Assembly: GCF_047495875.1 (NCBI RefSeq)
Contig: NC_092465.1
Coordinates: 9,101,160 to 9,165,159, forward strand
Direction of reading: 5' to 3'
DNA length: 64,000 bases
DNA from: Pithys albifrons albifrons
Lineage: Eukaryota > Chordata > Aves > Passeriformes > Thamnophilidae
Notes under the pieces: model-generated
Database searches by the model: none
What the model saw: only the letters and a program-made list of their open reading frames with translations
Told to the model about the DNA's origin: nothing
Made by a program: the position numbers and the translations under genes
In this document: piece by piece, positions 35,851-46,398 of the stretch
Layout of the letters: every line of letters starts with the position of its first letter
How positions within the stretch are numbered: the first letter of the stretch is position 1

Positions 35851-36379
35851 AGAAAAATCCTATTAAAAAGTGTGATACAAGATTTGAGAATTGATTAAAT
35901 TGATGTCAGGCATGTAGAACATGATAAAACCTTCTAAACCAACAAATAAGTGGCAATCCATGTACTTGCTGTCCAAAGTCTCTCTAAATCTCAGCCCTCA
36001 GACAGATACGATTTTAACAGATGACAAGTCAATCCTTAAAGTAACAGCATCTTCTGAAATAATTTCTTTTATATGCAGCCAGGCGTGTGAAAATGTGCTG
36101 AGGTACATATTGACGTTCCTGTGGAAATTCAATATTAGGCTTAAAAATTCCCAACACAGATGTATATTCAGAAAACTCGTGGCTCTACCTTGAAAAACTA
36201 AAAGCTGCAAAAGAAAAGGCAGCATATTCAACTGTAAAACTAACACTGTACATGTGTATTATAATACAGTCACTGGGAGAATGGTCACATGCTCAAGGAA
36301 CATCATAATATTACTTATTTTCTCACCCAGATCTGCACAAATGGCCTATAGGATAATATTTAGTCCTATTATTTTATAT
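35851..36379. other. Non-genic stretch, opposed frames
   Basis: Frames of 90 codons (35,921-36,193, +) and 82 codons (35,998-36,246, -) overlap on opposite strands. Neither shows a known motif. The segment may belong to the surrounding conserved-looking region. Confidence 0.5.
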
Positions 36380-36660
36380 TTACACTAATTTGCTTTCTAG
36401 AGTTCAGCCTATCTTTATTGACCTAGGCTTGCTGCATTCTTTTTTCATCTGTAAAATGCTCCATTAGCTTCCTCAGTAAGCTATTGCAATATACAGAACT
36501 GTTTGCCTTCTGGCAGGTAGGTTTTGCTTAGATGCAAGTTAGGGATTTAGTTGGCTGCATAATTAATGTAGCTTCATACTCACCTGCTGCTAACATTCTT
36601 GGTCATCTTCTGACATGAAAATCAAACTGCCTAATGCAGTTCACAACCATTTATTTCTCC
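36380..36660. promoter_or_regulatory. Conserved-looking non-coding block
   Basis: Non-repetitive sequence with TAATTAAT at 36560-36567 and several further ATTA/CTAAT words. A CATCTGTAAAATG phrase near 36,447 resembles old LINE/SINE tails but lacks the flanking phrases. The evidence is texture only. Confidence 0.25.
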
Positions 36661-39600
36661 TTCTTTGGAAGAATTCTTCTTATTACTCCTCTTAAGCCAG
36701 TATATTCTGCATATTGAAACAATACATGTTAAAAGAAAGACAAGAAGAGAAAAATGTGATGTTGCTCGGGTATATCATGTATTTAGTGGTGAGCCCACGG
36801 TAGACTCAAATGTCACTGCTAACACCTCACATGTATGCAGTGTTCAGCAGATTATGGGATAACTGGCTGCAGTTGCTTGAAACTCATTTTCTCTCTCCCT
36901 AACCCTTGCACTGCTTCCTCAAGGCTGGTATCTCATGTTTTTTTCAGAGCTGCTCAGTGGCTTCTTTAATTGATACCAGCCTCAAAGGACAGCACAACCC
37001 ACCTGGTCTCATGTTCTTACCCAGTGATTAATTTCTTTCCTTCAGTCTTGGAGGAGAAAGGTTTGCAGTCTGGAAACACTAGACTTCAACCCAACAGTGG
37101 TCAGGAGCTGCTGTTTGTGTCAAAGGATCTCCAATGCAATACCTAAAATGGATTTAATGCTGCATAACTTCCTGATAAAACCAGACTGTTCTGTACTGGG
37201 CTTTTGGATCTACTGTAAAAGACAATGTTTTGGTAAATACAAAGGTGTATTAACTACTCTACAAATCTATAAATCTGGCCCTGCTGTTGCAGCTACAGTA
37301 TCATGTTTAAAAGGATTTGAATTCCCAAACTTTCCTTCTGTTCTGTACTATGAATGGGATAACATGATCTCATGGGTAGAAATTCTGCTTTTGAGACTTG
37401 TTGGCACAGCTCTCTCCTTTCAGCTCCTGAGAACATTTCTTTTTCTATGGTATTTTTAATATACATGTTTTTTTATCAAGTGTCTGGGAGGCTTTAAATA
37501 TTTTTGAACATCTGTTTGTCAAAGCTGTCTGATACAAGATTAACACACCTCCTGTGCTTGGCAGAACTGAAATACAGTAAGAGGGCTGGTTTTAGCTGAA
37601 GCTTAGTGGGGGCAAAACCTTTTCTGTCATACCATTTAATATTTGCTCATATAGAGTTTTAGGAAAGTAAGTTGAGCTCCTGCTGCAGCTTTTTTGTATC
37701 ATTCTCTGTCTTCAGTCTCTCTGTAAAACACACAGCTACCCTAAGAAAACTGATGTATGATAAATATAAAGGCTTCTTCTTTTGATACCACTAAGAGCAA
37801 AGTTGCCCTTTATCAGACAAGAACTGATTCAGAAATAGCCGTATTTGGCGCTTAGAGGATTTAATACTTCTATACATTCTGGATAAATATTAATACAACC
37901 AGGCCTGTATGACATGCACAGACATAAATTTCAAGTACCTCAAGTAACCAGCCCAAAGCAACCTCATCATCCTCAGAGACGACATCACCATAAAACCTGT
38001 GTAAAGGTGGGGTGACAGCTCACCCTAAGGATCTCACGTAGCACCGCAAAGGAAGACATCTAGAGTGCCTAATTTTCCATACAGTCTAATTTCCCTGAAA
38101 TAGCTTAGCTAACCTAGTAACCAGGGGTGACAGCCTAGCTGGTTGTCACACACCCACTGAGCTATCATGCTTTTTTTTTTTTACAACACACACTGGACTG
38201 TCTGTGTGCTGTGCTCGTGTGCGAACAGGCGTTCTGGAGAAAAGCAGCACCAATTTTCCATATCATCTAAGGAACTCAATTGGCAGAACTGTGTGACAAA
38301 TCAGGGCAGATTAAAGTCAAGCTGGTCAAATTCTGCCATATTGATATCTGCACATAAAAAAAAAGTGACATTGCTGGATCCACAAAAAGGGCATTATTTG
38401 GATCACGCTCAAACACTCAGATGCAAGAAGGAAGAACTCCCCAGTGGTAAAGACAAAGGAAGACTCATTTTTGAGAAGAATGAGGCTGACTGGCTTCTGG
38501 GGCTTTTCTGCTCTGTTTAGGTTGCAATTACAGACTCCCAAAACTTGCATTGACATTGCTAATTTGAGAGAAAATGGAACACTGATATCTGTAAGAACAC
38601 TCAGGGTTGCAATTTTGATTATAAACTCATTATGTATCAGAAAATCAACCCTGTGAATATTAAAGTTTAGTATCTTTATATGAGTAATTACAGAAACCAT
38701 TCAACAACAAAAGATGGGAAGGTGTAAATGTCATCTATTAAAATTTTAAAGAGGTTAGTCAGATTTTAAGATACCTGAAAGTCAAACTGACCATTAAACT
38801 GTGATATGAAAACATGAAATTGGAATTGATTAACATTTTTCAAATTGTTTAACAATTGTTTAACATTTTTCAAAAAATAACCTTCTAAACAACCTAAACA
38901 TCTCCTACCTACAGAGAAATCTTTGTTAGATGGTGTCCTCCACTGAAGACACAGATTCTGTCATTTGAGACATCCTATTGTATTTCATATAGCTCTGTGT
39001 CATGAAAAGACCCAGTTCCTTGCCTTAGAGGATCCATGATTGGGTGATTCCCCTGACTTATGGGAGGCTGTATGCAATATATATTATCATAAAAGAGAGG
39101 GAAACATGACATAAACCCCCACTGCAAATAGTTATTTGCTTAAGATTTGTGTCAGTTTAATTGTGTGGAAAATATAGTGCTGTTTATCACAGAATAAGTG
39201 TCAAAGTATGCACTTATCCTACTCCTATCAACCCAAAAGGGTGTCTTTCACCTCATAGTACCACAGTCCTCAGTGAAAGTGGAGAGGTGCCACGAGCATA
39301 AGAGCTGCAGGAAAATAAAAAGGCATGCCCTTAGACCGGCCTGTCTGAATCTATCCACCATTTTTGGTCATCTTTCTCCAGGTGCCCTGCCTTTTGGGGA
39401 TATTTGGGTTCATACCATGGATTTAGTCCTCTGCAGGCTTCTGAGCATCTTCTGTAGAGTCCTTTAATGCCAGGCTCTTAGGATGCTCATTTGACTGAAT
39501 TAGCTAATAGTCCATGTGCCAAGTATTCATATGTGAATGAAGACCACTTGCCTAAGCCTTTAGGTCTGTCTTTTGTCCCTCCAAGAAGATTATTGCCAGC

Positions 39601-40209
39601 TCTTTCTCAGCATCAGTGGGAGATAAGGGTGCCTGGTATGCTGCCACACAAAACCTAAGACCTCAGCTCGTTTCAGTTCTGAGCTTTCTTCGTAGCTTAA
39701 AAGATACTAACAGAGGTTTCTTTCCCTCTTGCGTGTAGTAATGCCCCACAGCAGCAATCACAGGAGAAGACTACTTAATAGAGGATGTTATGAAAGCATC
39801 TCGAGTTTGGGGGGCTTCCAGAATCATCTCTTGTTGTGTATAAGCACTCCCCTGTTGATATGCCCAGCATCCCTTGACAAAACCTGTGTTCTGGGTCTGT
39901 GGATAGAAATGAAGATGTTGGTGCTTATCTACCTTTATCTAATTTACAAAAAGCTTTCAAACTTCCTGTGCCCAAGAAGTAGTATTGCAGGGATCTGGTG
40001 TCCAAATGGGGGTGGGGATGGGGAGAAAAGACAGGAGAATTAAAAAGCATTTATCTGATACTAACCAAAATCAGACAGATCTCGTTTATTTATTTCCATT
40101 TGAGACTGTCTTAGTAGCAAGGTGTAAACATCAAATATACAGGAGATAGCAAGCAGAGGAAAAAAGTAAAAGAGTTAAATGATAGCATGGATTAATATTT
40201 TAGTGTATT
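36661..40209. other. Mostly non-genic stretch
   Basis: Frames of 120 codons (37,097-37,459, +), 117 codons (38,167-38,520, +) and 124 codons (38,326-38,700, -) are unrecognisable; the last two overlap on opposite strands. A T12 run lies at 38,171-38,182. About 37,820-37,960 is complex and may be conserved. No repeat family was recognised. Confidence 0.55.
38831..38874 (+). repeat. 30-bp direct repeat, partial second copy
   Basis: TAACATTTTTCAAA occurs at 38831-38844 and again at 38861-38874, separated by AATTGTTTAA-type words that are partly self-complementary. It is a local duplication of low-complexity sequence. Confidence 0.75.
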
Positions 40210-40400
40210 CCTTCTACAATCTAAGAGCTACAAATAGAAAAGGCGAGGCACAACACAAATATTTCCTACTATGAATAAACTAAAGTCACAATGGAATCTG
40301 TCACACTTGTGATATGAGAGATGGACAATATTCCCAAGCTGTTGCCATGATGGCACTTGAATGCAGTTTGTACCTTGTTTATGAAGCCGAATCAGAAACC

Positions 40401-40441
40401 CTTTTCTCCCTCCTCTCTCTCTCTCTTTTTTTTTTTTTTTT
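40401..40441 (+). repeat. Polypyrimidine (CT)n/T16 tract
   Basis: CTTTTCTCCCTCC leads into CT repeats and then 16 T residues (40426-40441). It is followed by TGGCCCAGCATG, so it resembles a splice acceptor tract, but no AG immediately ends it. Simple sequence. Confidence 0.9.
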
Positions 40442-40505
40442 GGCCCAGCATGTGTAATTCTTCTTCATGGAAGCTCGAAATGGCTGTGGAGCAGCTCAAT
40501 ATTCC

Positions 40506-40529
40506 ATTTATTTTATTTATAAAATAAAT
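40506..40529. repeat. 24-bp inverted repeat inside the candidate element
   Basis: ATTTATTTTAT and ATAAAATAAAT are perfect 11-bp complements around a TT centre. The right arm contains ATAAA-type words. Confidence 0.8.
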
Positions 40530-41000
40530 TCAAAGCCTGAAAAGATGAAGTAATTGACTTACTGGGATGACAGTTAAACCCACTAAATTTAATCTTATCC
40601 TCTCAAGTACAACATATCGCGCTTACAAATTATCACCCTGCACCAGACAGGCCTGCTCTCTTCACCTAATCCAAATGGAAATGAAGGCCTCTGTTATTGT
40701 ATTATCTGACTTTACTATCAGCATTAATCCGGCTTAACTCACTTAATGATGCCACTTGTGGCACTATGAAGGCAGCAAAGAAGTCTATAAACTACTTCCA
40801 TTAAAATGCAAATCTGGCCCACAGAGAAAATAAGTGACACAAAAGTAGGAGAATTCGGCCATACACTGTATTAGCCTCTTGCCGCACAGAACTGATACAA
40901 GTATAATAACTGATGCTGTGATTATTATTCTAGCTGTGGATTTCCAATGAAAGGAAGCCAGTCTACCACAGAACGTCACAAAAGTGCTTCAACAAGCCAG

Positions 41001-43188
41001 GGTATTTAATTTCTGAAGAGATTTATATTTTTTGTTGTCAGGAAATGAACAAATACTTATCAATGTAAAAACTGCTATCTTAAATCTTCCTGCCAGGTTT
41101 TTCATACTGATATTATTTGCACCCTATAACACAGGAAATGAAAATCTTCTGTGCCTTTCACATCTCCACTGTATCTTAAAATTCTTTAGTAACAGACTTG
41201 CTTCTTTTTTTAACCCCCTTCTGTAAACATAAAAGAAAACTTTTATGGATTAAGTATAGGGAATTACTAATGCCAAAATCCCAACTCCAAATTCCTTCTC
41301 CCGAACATTTCTGACTGCTGTTAATTTAATTATATTTTAAAGGGAATCATAACATCTGTTTTATAGAAAAGCCTGATTCAATTTTAATGTAAAGCTACTC
41401 ACATTTAACTCTATCCTTCTCCTTCCTTAACACACATGCACACTCCTGAATCCCGCCTAGTCACTCCTTTGTGTGAAAAATCATTAATGCCTTCATTACT
41501 ATGAAAGAAATCCTAGACAAAGCACTAGGGTTCAAGTTCCCCCCAGTCTCTCTTGAATTCACTAGTTTCCTCTGCCTCAATATCCCTAAGACTTCATTTC
41601 TGTCTTTGGCACAGAGACAACTTGCATATCTACAGGGAGACACAGGCACAAAGCTCCTACTGCTTAAACCAACATTTTTCTGTAGACTTCGATAGCAAAA
41701 TGTAAATGCAAGAATCTGGTCCAGCATATTTTATGTACATGGTGTTAGATGTGTGATGCCCCTCCACTTTTCCTTGGACAGCTTATTACTGATATTACAA
41801 TTAGAGATGGGGTCAAGCTATGCAACTGTATTCGTGTTTCAGCCTCCTGCATGGGAATTTGATTTAGCTTGGTGTGCTGAGAGGAGTAGCAATAAGCTTC
41901 ATGTTTGCATCGAAGTTTGGATGGTGAATCCCCTCCGAGGCTAAGAATGTTTTGATCTGGAGCCCCAGTGTGCTCTCTGACAATGGTCTATTCTCTCTCA
42001 TCCCCACCCAGACACTTACCCCAGCCTGAGCATGACTAGTTATGCTGCTTGACAGCACGTGATGTTGGTCTGATGTTACACTGCTGAAATACTCTTAAAT
42101 TGGCTTTTCTTTCACCTTAGGCCTGCACGAGTGTGACCTGATTGCAGGAGGCATCAGATATACTATAACACTTCCATAACACTTCCGTCTAGGATGCTCG
42201 TTACTCATCTTAGTGCTGCCAGTGTTTCAGTTGTTCAATGCAAATGAAAACATCCACTTTCAGCCTAAAGCCACACTCTGTGCTTACAGCAAAGGGAGTT
42301 TCCACTTAAAAGAGGCCAACAGCTCTGCATACTTTAGCAGTTTCTCTTTGTAGCTCTTCATGGGTGCTGGGGATTTTTGTCCCTTACAGGGTGAAGTTAA
42401 TCCCTGGGCACAACGTGTCTGGAAGTTGTGTTGTAGCCAAACAGAAAGGCAGTGCTACATAGATACTGTACCCCTGATGGGCTTTGGGCCATTCCTAGAA
42501 TGGGGAACATGAGTAGATGCCAGGGGAGAGCTCAGAAACTGCTGGCAGAGGCACTGTCCTGCACCTGCACACTTCCATGCAATCCATCCTTGGCACCTAT
42601 GGATTTGCATTCTCTGTTCCAAATCCTGAGCTGGTGTCAGACAGTGTTGGGAAACAATTTACTGAGCTTTACTCAGGTCTTGTTAAGAGGAAATAATTGC
42701 CTAATTTACAGGAGATGTGCCTCGACTCCTGCACAACTTAGGTCTGAGGCCTTTACCTTCCGAGAGGTGCAATGCTCTGTGTACAAGGAAAGTATCAAGT
42801 AGGTACTTCTTACCACTAGACAATAAAACTTCAGTGGTTTAGCTTGAAATGTCATTTTAAAATGATGGAACTATTGAACTATATCGCAACACAAATTCTA
42901 TTATTTAAATTTAAACTGGGATTGTTTCAGTTTAGTTAAATGCTAAGAATTGTTATAACATAAACAAATTAGCAGAAGTTTCCAAGGGCACAGGGAATTT
43001 TAGTGATGAGAATAGAGGTACCTGTGAAATTTAGACTGCAAGGAATTGTCTTGCTTTTTTTTAATACAGTAAGTGACACATGACTGGATTCTCACATTTT
43101 GCATTTTGTTTTCCTTGCACCTTCAATGCATCTGTAACATCTTCACACAGACATCCTAGTTATGTACATTATACTTTTCCAGAAAATG
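41001..43188. other. Non-genic stretch
   Basis: Sequence to about 41,230 continues the complex texture of the preceding block. About 41,760-41,960 (GAGATGGGGTCAAGC ... GAATCCCCTCCGAGG) looks like an old dispersed element, but I cannot place it. The 116-codon frame at 42,452-42,802 is unrecognisable. A CACGTG E-box lies at 42,056-42,061 and an octamer at 42,603-42,610. Confidence 0.5.
42165..42186 (+). repeat. Perfect 11-bp tandem duplication
   Basis: ATAACACTTCC occurs twice in direct succession without mismatch. Confidence 0.9.
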
Positions 43189-43236
43189 TGAGGATGTTGG
43201 ACTGGTTGAGCTTCCAGTCAAGTTATTCTATGGTTC
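43189..43236 (+). mobile_element. Probable decayed CR1 3' end
   Basis: GAGGATGTTGGACTGGTTGA...CCAGTCAAGTTATTCTATGGTTCT follows the pattern of a CR1 tail (GAGGTTGGACTAGATGA, a pyrimidine-rich middle, then a TTCTATGATTCT end), with several substitutions. It is older or less certain than the tails at 29.1 and 48.7 kb. Confidence 0.4.
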
Positions 43237-43469
43237 TCCCTGTTCTAGTGAACCAAATCAAATACTTAGATATCTAATGAAATATTGCCTTGTATCAGGG
43301 ATGATACTAAATATTTAACATTCAATTTCCTAGAAACAGTCTTTATACTATGTTTAATAATCAGCACACTGAAATATCCTGCATACAAAGTGATGTGATA
43401 TGCAGTAAATCTGTTTAAATCTTACTGTATTCACAGGAAGCATAAATTTTAGGTCTATATAAAAATGTA

Positions 43470-43830
43470 CACACATGGACCAAATCATACCACATCCGTA
43501 TTTGCAATCATTAATCAATTTTGCATATGATTTTTGCTAATTACAGTTGAAAAAAGATCAAACAGATACCTGTGTATTTTTGGGGGTTTTGGTTGTCATT
43601 GATACAAGTGTGATGATCTAGAGATATATTTTTTGTAGACTTGATAGTGTATTTGTGGAAAAAAATTACACATTTGATGTCCTTTTGAGGTCTGAAACAG
43701 AAGCATCAAACTTCAACTAAATATCAGATGATAACTTTAATTTAAATATGCTAATCAATTAGATCAGTAGAGATTATCTAATTCACGCCTATGGAATGAT
43801 CAAGGCTTAGCAGGATCTGTGAAGCGAGAG
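43470..43830. promoter_or_regulatory. Conserved-looking AT-rich block
   Basis: It contains ATTAATCAATTTTGCATATG and GCTAATTACAG near 43,510-43,545, and GCTAATCAATTAGATCAG near 43,750-43,768. These are dense homeodomain-like cores in non-repetitive sequence. The case rests on composition alone. Confidence 0.22.
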
Positions 43831-46279
43831 GAAGAGTAATATACCATAAAAGCAGCCTCTCTGGTGAGGCTGGTTTTTGTATCTCTTAGCACTATGAATA
43901 GTTATTATTTGAGGTTGTATTCAGCAGATACTGGCATGCTGGGTTTGATAATCAAGAATCAGAAAACCAAAATAAAACTCCTATTATGAAGTAATTTCTG
44001 GATGATCCTGCTTTTCAGCAATTTTTTCTAAGGGTATTCCATTATATTTATTTGGTTTTAGCCAATATGGGGGTGGGAAATACAAGACTGAATAAAAAAC
44101 AAAAGCTGGGACTTTAAGTTAGAAATCTCAGCTAGGCGAGCTCCTGCAGTCCTGACTCAGTTTTGACACTCCCAATATTTCCCTTTCAAAGTCTGTACCC
44201 AGAAGAGCTGCTCAGAATGTTTTAAATGGGGAAAATAAACCAAGAAGTTCTGAACAAAATGAAATATCTTGCCTGAGCTTTCTTCTTTTGTATCATTTTG
44301 GCTTTATTGCTTTCTTTTTTCTATCCTTAATTTATTCACCTTTTTTTGTGAGTGGGCTTATATGTATCTGATGATTTTCAGTTTTTATTACAGTGTTCAG
44401 TATAAAAAGCATAAATGTTTCTTAGACATAGTATTGAACTTTACTGATCTTTCAAAGTTTTCTTTTATAATGTTGGTGGTTTCTTCAAAGAATGGGAGTT
44501 TCTATTTTTTCCAGATCTATTGCCCACAAAAAGTACTGAGCAAGCCCAGCAGAAATATGATTCAGTGTGGGCTCACTAAGATATATCTCAATGCAGAAGA
44601 GATGGGTTGAATGGTGCTGGGTTACTCAAGTCTCCTTACCAGTATAATTCCAAAGTGCCAGGGGAAAAAAGAAATTTGGGCCCAAATCTTGTGTAGCTGT
44701 GTTATTTCTTCTCTTACGGTCTCCTTTTGGCATAACTTTTGGGTAGACAACTATTCATTGTGTGAAAGTTGCTCATTCATTTTTTTCCAGAGGCCACTGG
44801 GCAAGGCTCAGCAGGTAACAACTCACTGACCTGAAGACCTACCCATGATCAGATAAATGAGCTGGATGTGAAAGGCTAAAAATCCCATTACCAGACCTTG
44901 AGCCATTCTGTCCTTAAGCAATTCTGCAATATTTCTAGGGAAGAAATAAATACAAGTTGTGGATTAAGGGACAAATCAGACAAACCAGCAGTGAACCATT
45001 CTTCTGAAATATTTTTTTCCTGTGTTTTTGCTTAGCTGCACTCCTGAGGCTGTAAGATGACAGTTTTAAGTGATGCATGATCATTGTGTCCTAAGTTAAA
45101 CCAAGACAGAGACCAAGGCCGCAAACCTTATTTTACTGCCTTGCCAATGATGTCTACCCTAAATTATTAGTATAATATTTAAATTCTTCATACAATAGAT
45201 AGCAGAAGAACAAGTTCAGGTGACTACAACCAAATTTCTTTGAGAGATGATCCCACGTCTAGAAAGCCTGCACTTCACTCACTGTTTCTAAAATTAGCCA
45301 AACTACATTTTCCAACAAGATCCAGAAAGTACATGGGTATCTACAGCTTAATATAAAATCTGCACATTTGGGGACTCAGGGCTCTTGGCTATATGTGACT
45401 TCTGAAAACTCTTATGGAGACTCTTCTTCAAACTTCACCCATGGCCCAGTTTTTAAGGGACTTAAGAGTGAGGGAAGACAATCCCTCTGTGCACCAAGAA
45501 TTAATCTTCAAAGCCATGTTATTTGTTAACTGGTTGGTATTGGGTGTAACCTGTATTTCTGTCCTCTCATAAGATCTGATACATTGTGGACAAATCCTAC
45601 AGTCACCTGAGCCCATTAGAATTCTGGACAACTGCACACCATTCCTCCCCTGTGCTATTAGAGCCCTTCTGAAAAAGGATGTCAAGCAGTTTTTTAACTG
45701 CCTAATGTTGCTCTGGTGGTGCTGCTGCAGAAGTAGCTGGGACAGATAAAATCTGCCAGAGCAAGTGCTGAGAGTGCCTTTTCAGTTAAGTGATGAGAAC
45801 AGGCAAGAAGCCCAGTCCTGAGTTCAACCTTGCAGGCTCTTACCCTGAAATGAGTCAAGGGGAGCAAAATAAGTATGTACACAACAGGGTGAAGTTCAGT
45901 TGAAAACACGTATTATGTAGTCCTTCCTGGTGAAAGAGGAAAGCAATATAATTTTATATTGCTCACAGATTCATAACCTTTCTAACAATTAATGCAAGCA
46001 TTGTTTAAGAAACAAACAAAACAGGAAAAGGTTTATCTTTTGGAAATGGCAATAATGAAATATTTACAGGGGTTTTTTTGGTTAGCTGGAGTCACGTGGC
46101 TGAATGCACCATGAATTGAATAATCCTGCTGATTAATGTAAAATTTAATTAACCAAAAAAAATCAACCCATTCTTTCAAATATTTAACTTCCTCATTATA
46201 TGACTAGCTATTTTTTTTAAATACTACGTGGGTTTTTTCCAAACTCTTTTTGCATCTTGTGGAGCTTGGCTTTTAAAGT
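43831..46279. other. Non-genic stretch
   Basis: The 113-codon plus frame at 44,269-44,610 is F/Y/S-rich because the DNA is T-rich, and is not a recognisable protein. A GTCACGTGGC E-box (USF/TFE type) at 46,091-46,100 lies in a more complex stretch (about 46,080-46,160) with TTAATTAACC. No other signal was found. Confidence 0.55.
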
Positions 46280-46398
46280 ATTCAGGCCTCTAATTCAATC
46301 ACACTCATTTCAATAGGGTTTAAATCTCTAGACACTTCTAAAAACCCCACTAGGCACTTCATCTTTAAGCACCTAACTACTTCTAAAAGTCTGGCCCT
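46280..46398 (+). repeat. Ancient amniote dispersed repeat fragment
   Basis: The order TCAGGCCTCTAATTCAATC, CACTCATTTCAATAGGG, AGACACTTCTAAAAACCCCA, CTAGGCACTTCATC, TTTAAGCACCTAACTAC, AAAGTCTGGCCC follows a dispersed sequence I know from turtle, crocodile and bird DNA. That sequence has CATTGATTTCAATGGG, AGGCACCTAAATA and AAAATCTGGCCC phrases. I cannot name the family with certainty; it is probably an old LINE or SINE derivative. Confidence 0.5.

Larger units (their letters stand above)
40210..41000. promoter_or_regulatory. Best candidate conserved non-coding element
   Basis: About 800 bp of complex sequence with the look of a deeply conserved vertebrate element. It carries TAATCC (OTX/PITX-type K50 homeodomain core) at 40667-40672 and 40725-40730, an ATGCAAAT octamer at 40806-40813, retained CpGs in ATCGCGC, ATCCGGC, ATTCGGCC and TGCCGCAC, and a 24-bp inverted repeat at 40506-40529. 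A pyrimidine tract interrupts it at 40,401-40,441. No coding signal accompanies it: the only frame (40,785-40,979, minus, 64 codons) is unrecognisable. Likely a distal enhancer (inference). Confidence 0.42.

Noticed and set aside
36435..36465. CATCTGTAAAATG phrase as an old LINE/SINE tail
   Set aside because: The neighbouring phrases of the repeat are missing, so the match is too short to support.
44269..44610. Possible multi-pass membrane protein
   Set aside because: Apparent membrane segments come from T-rich DNA; there is no family resemblance.
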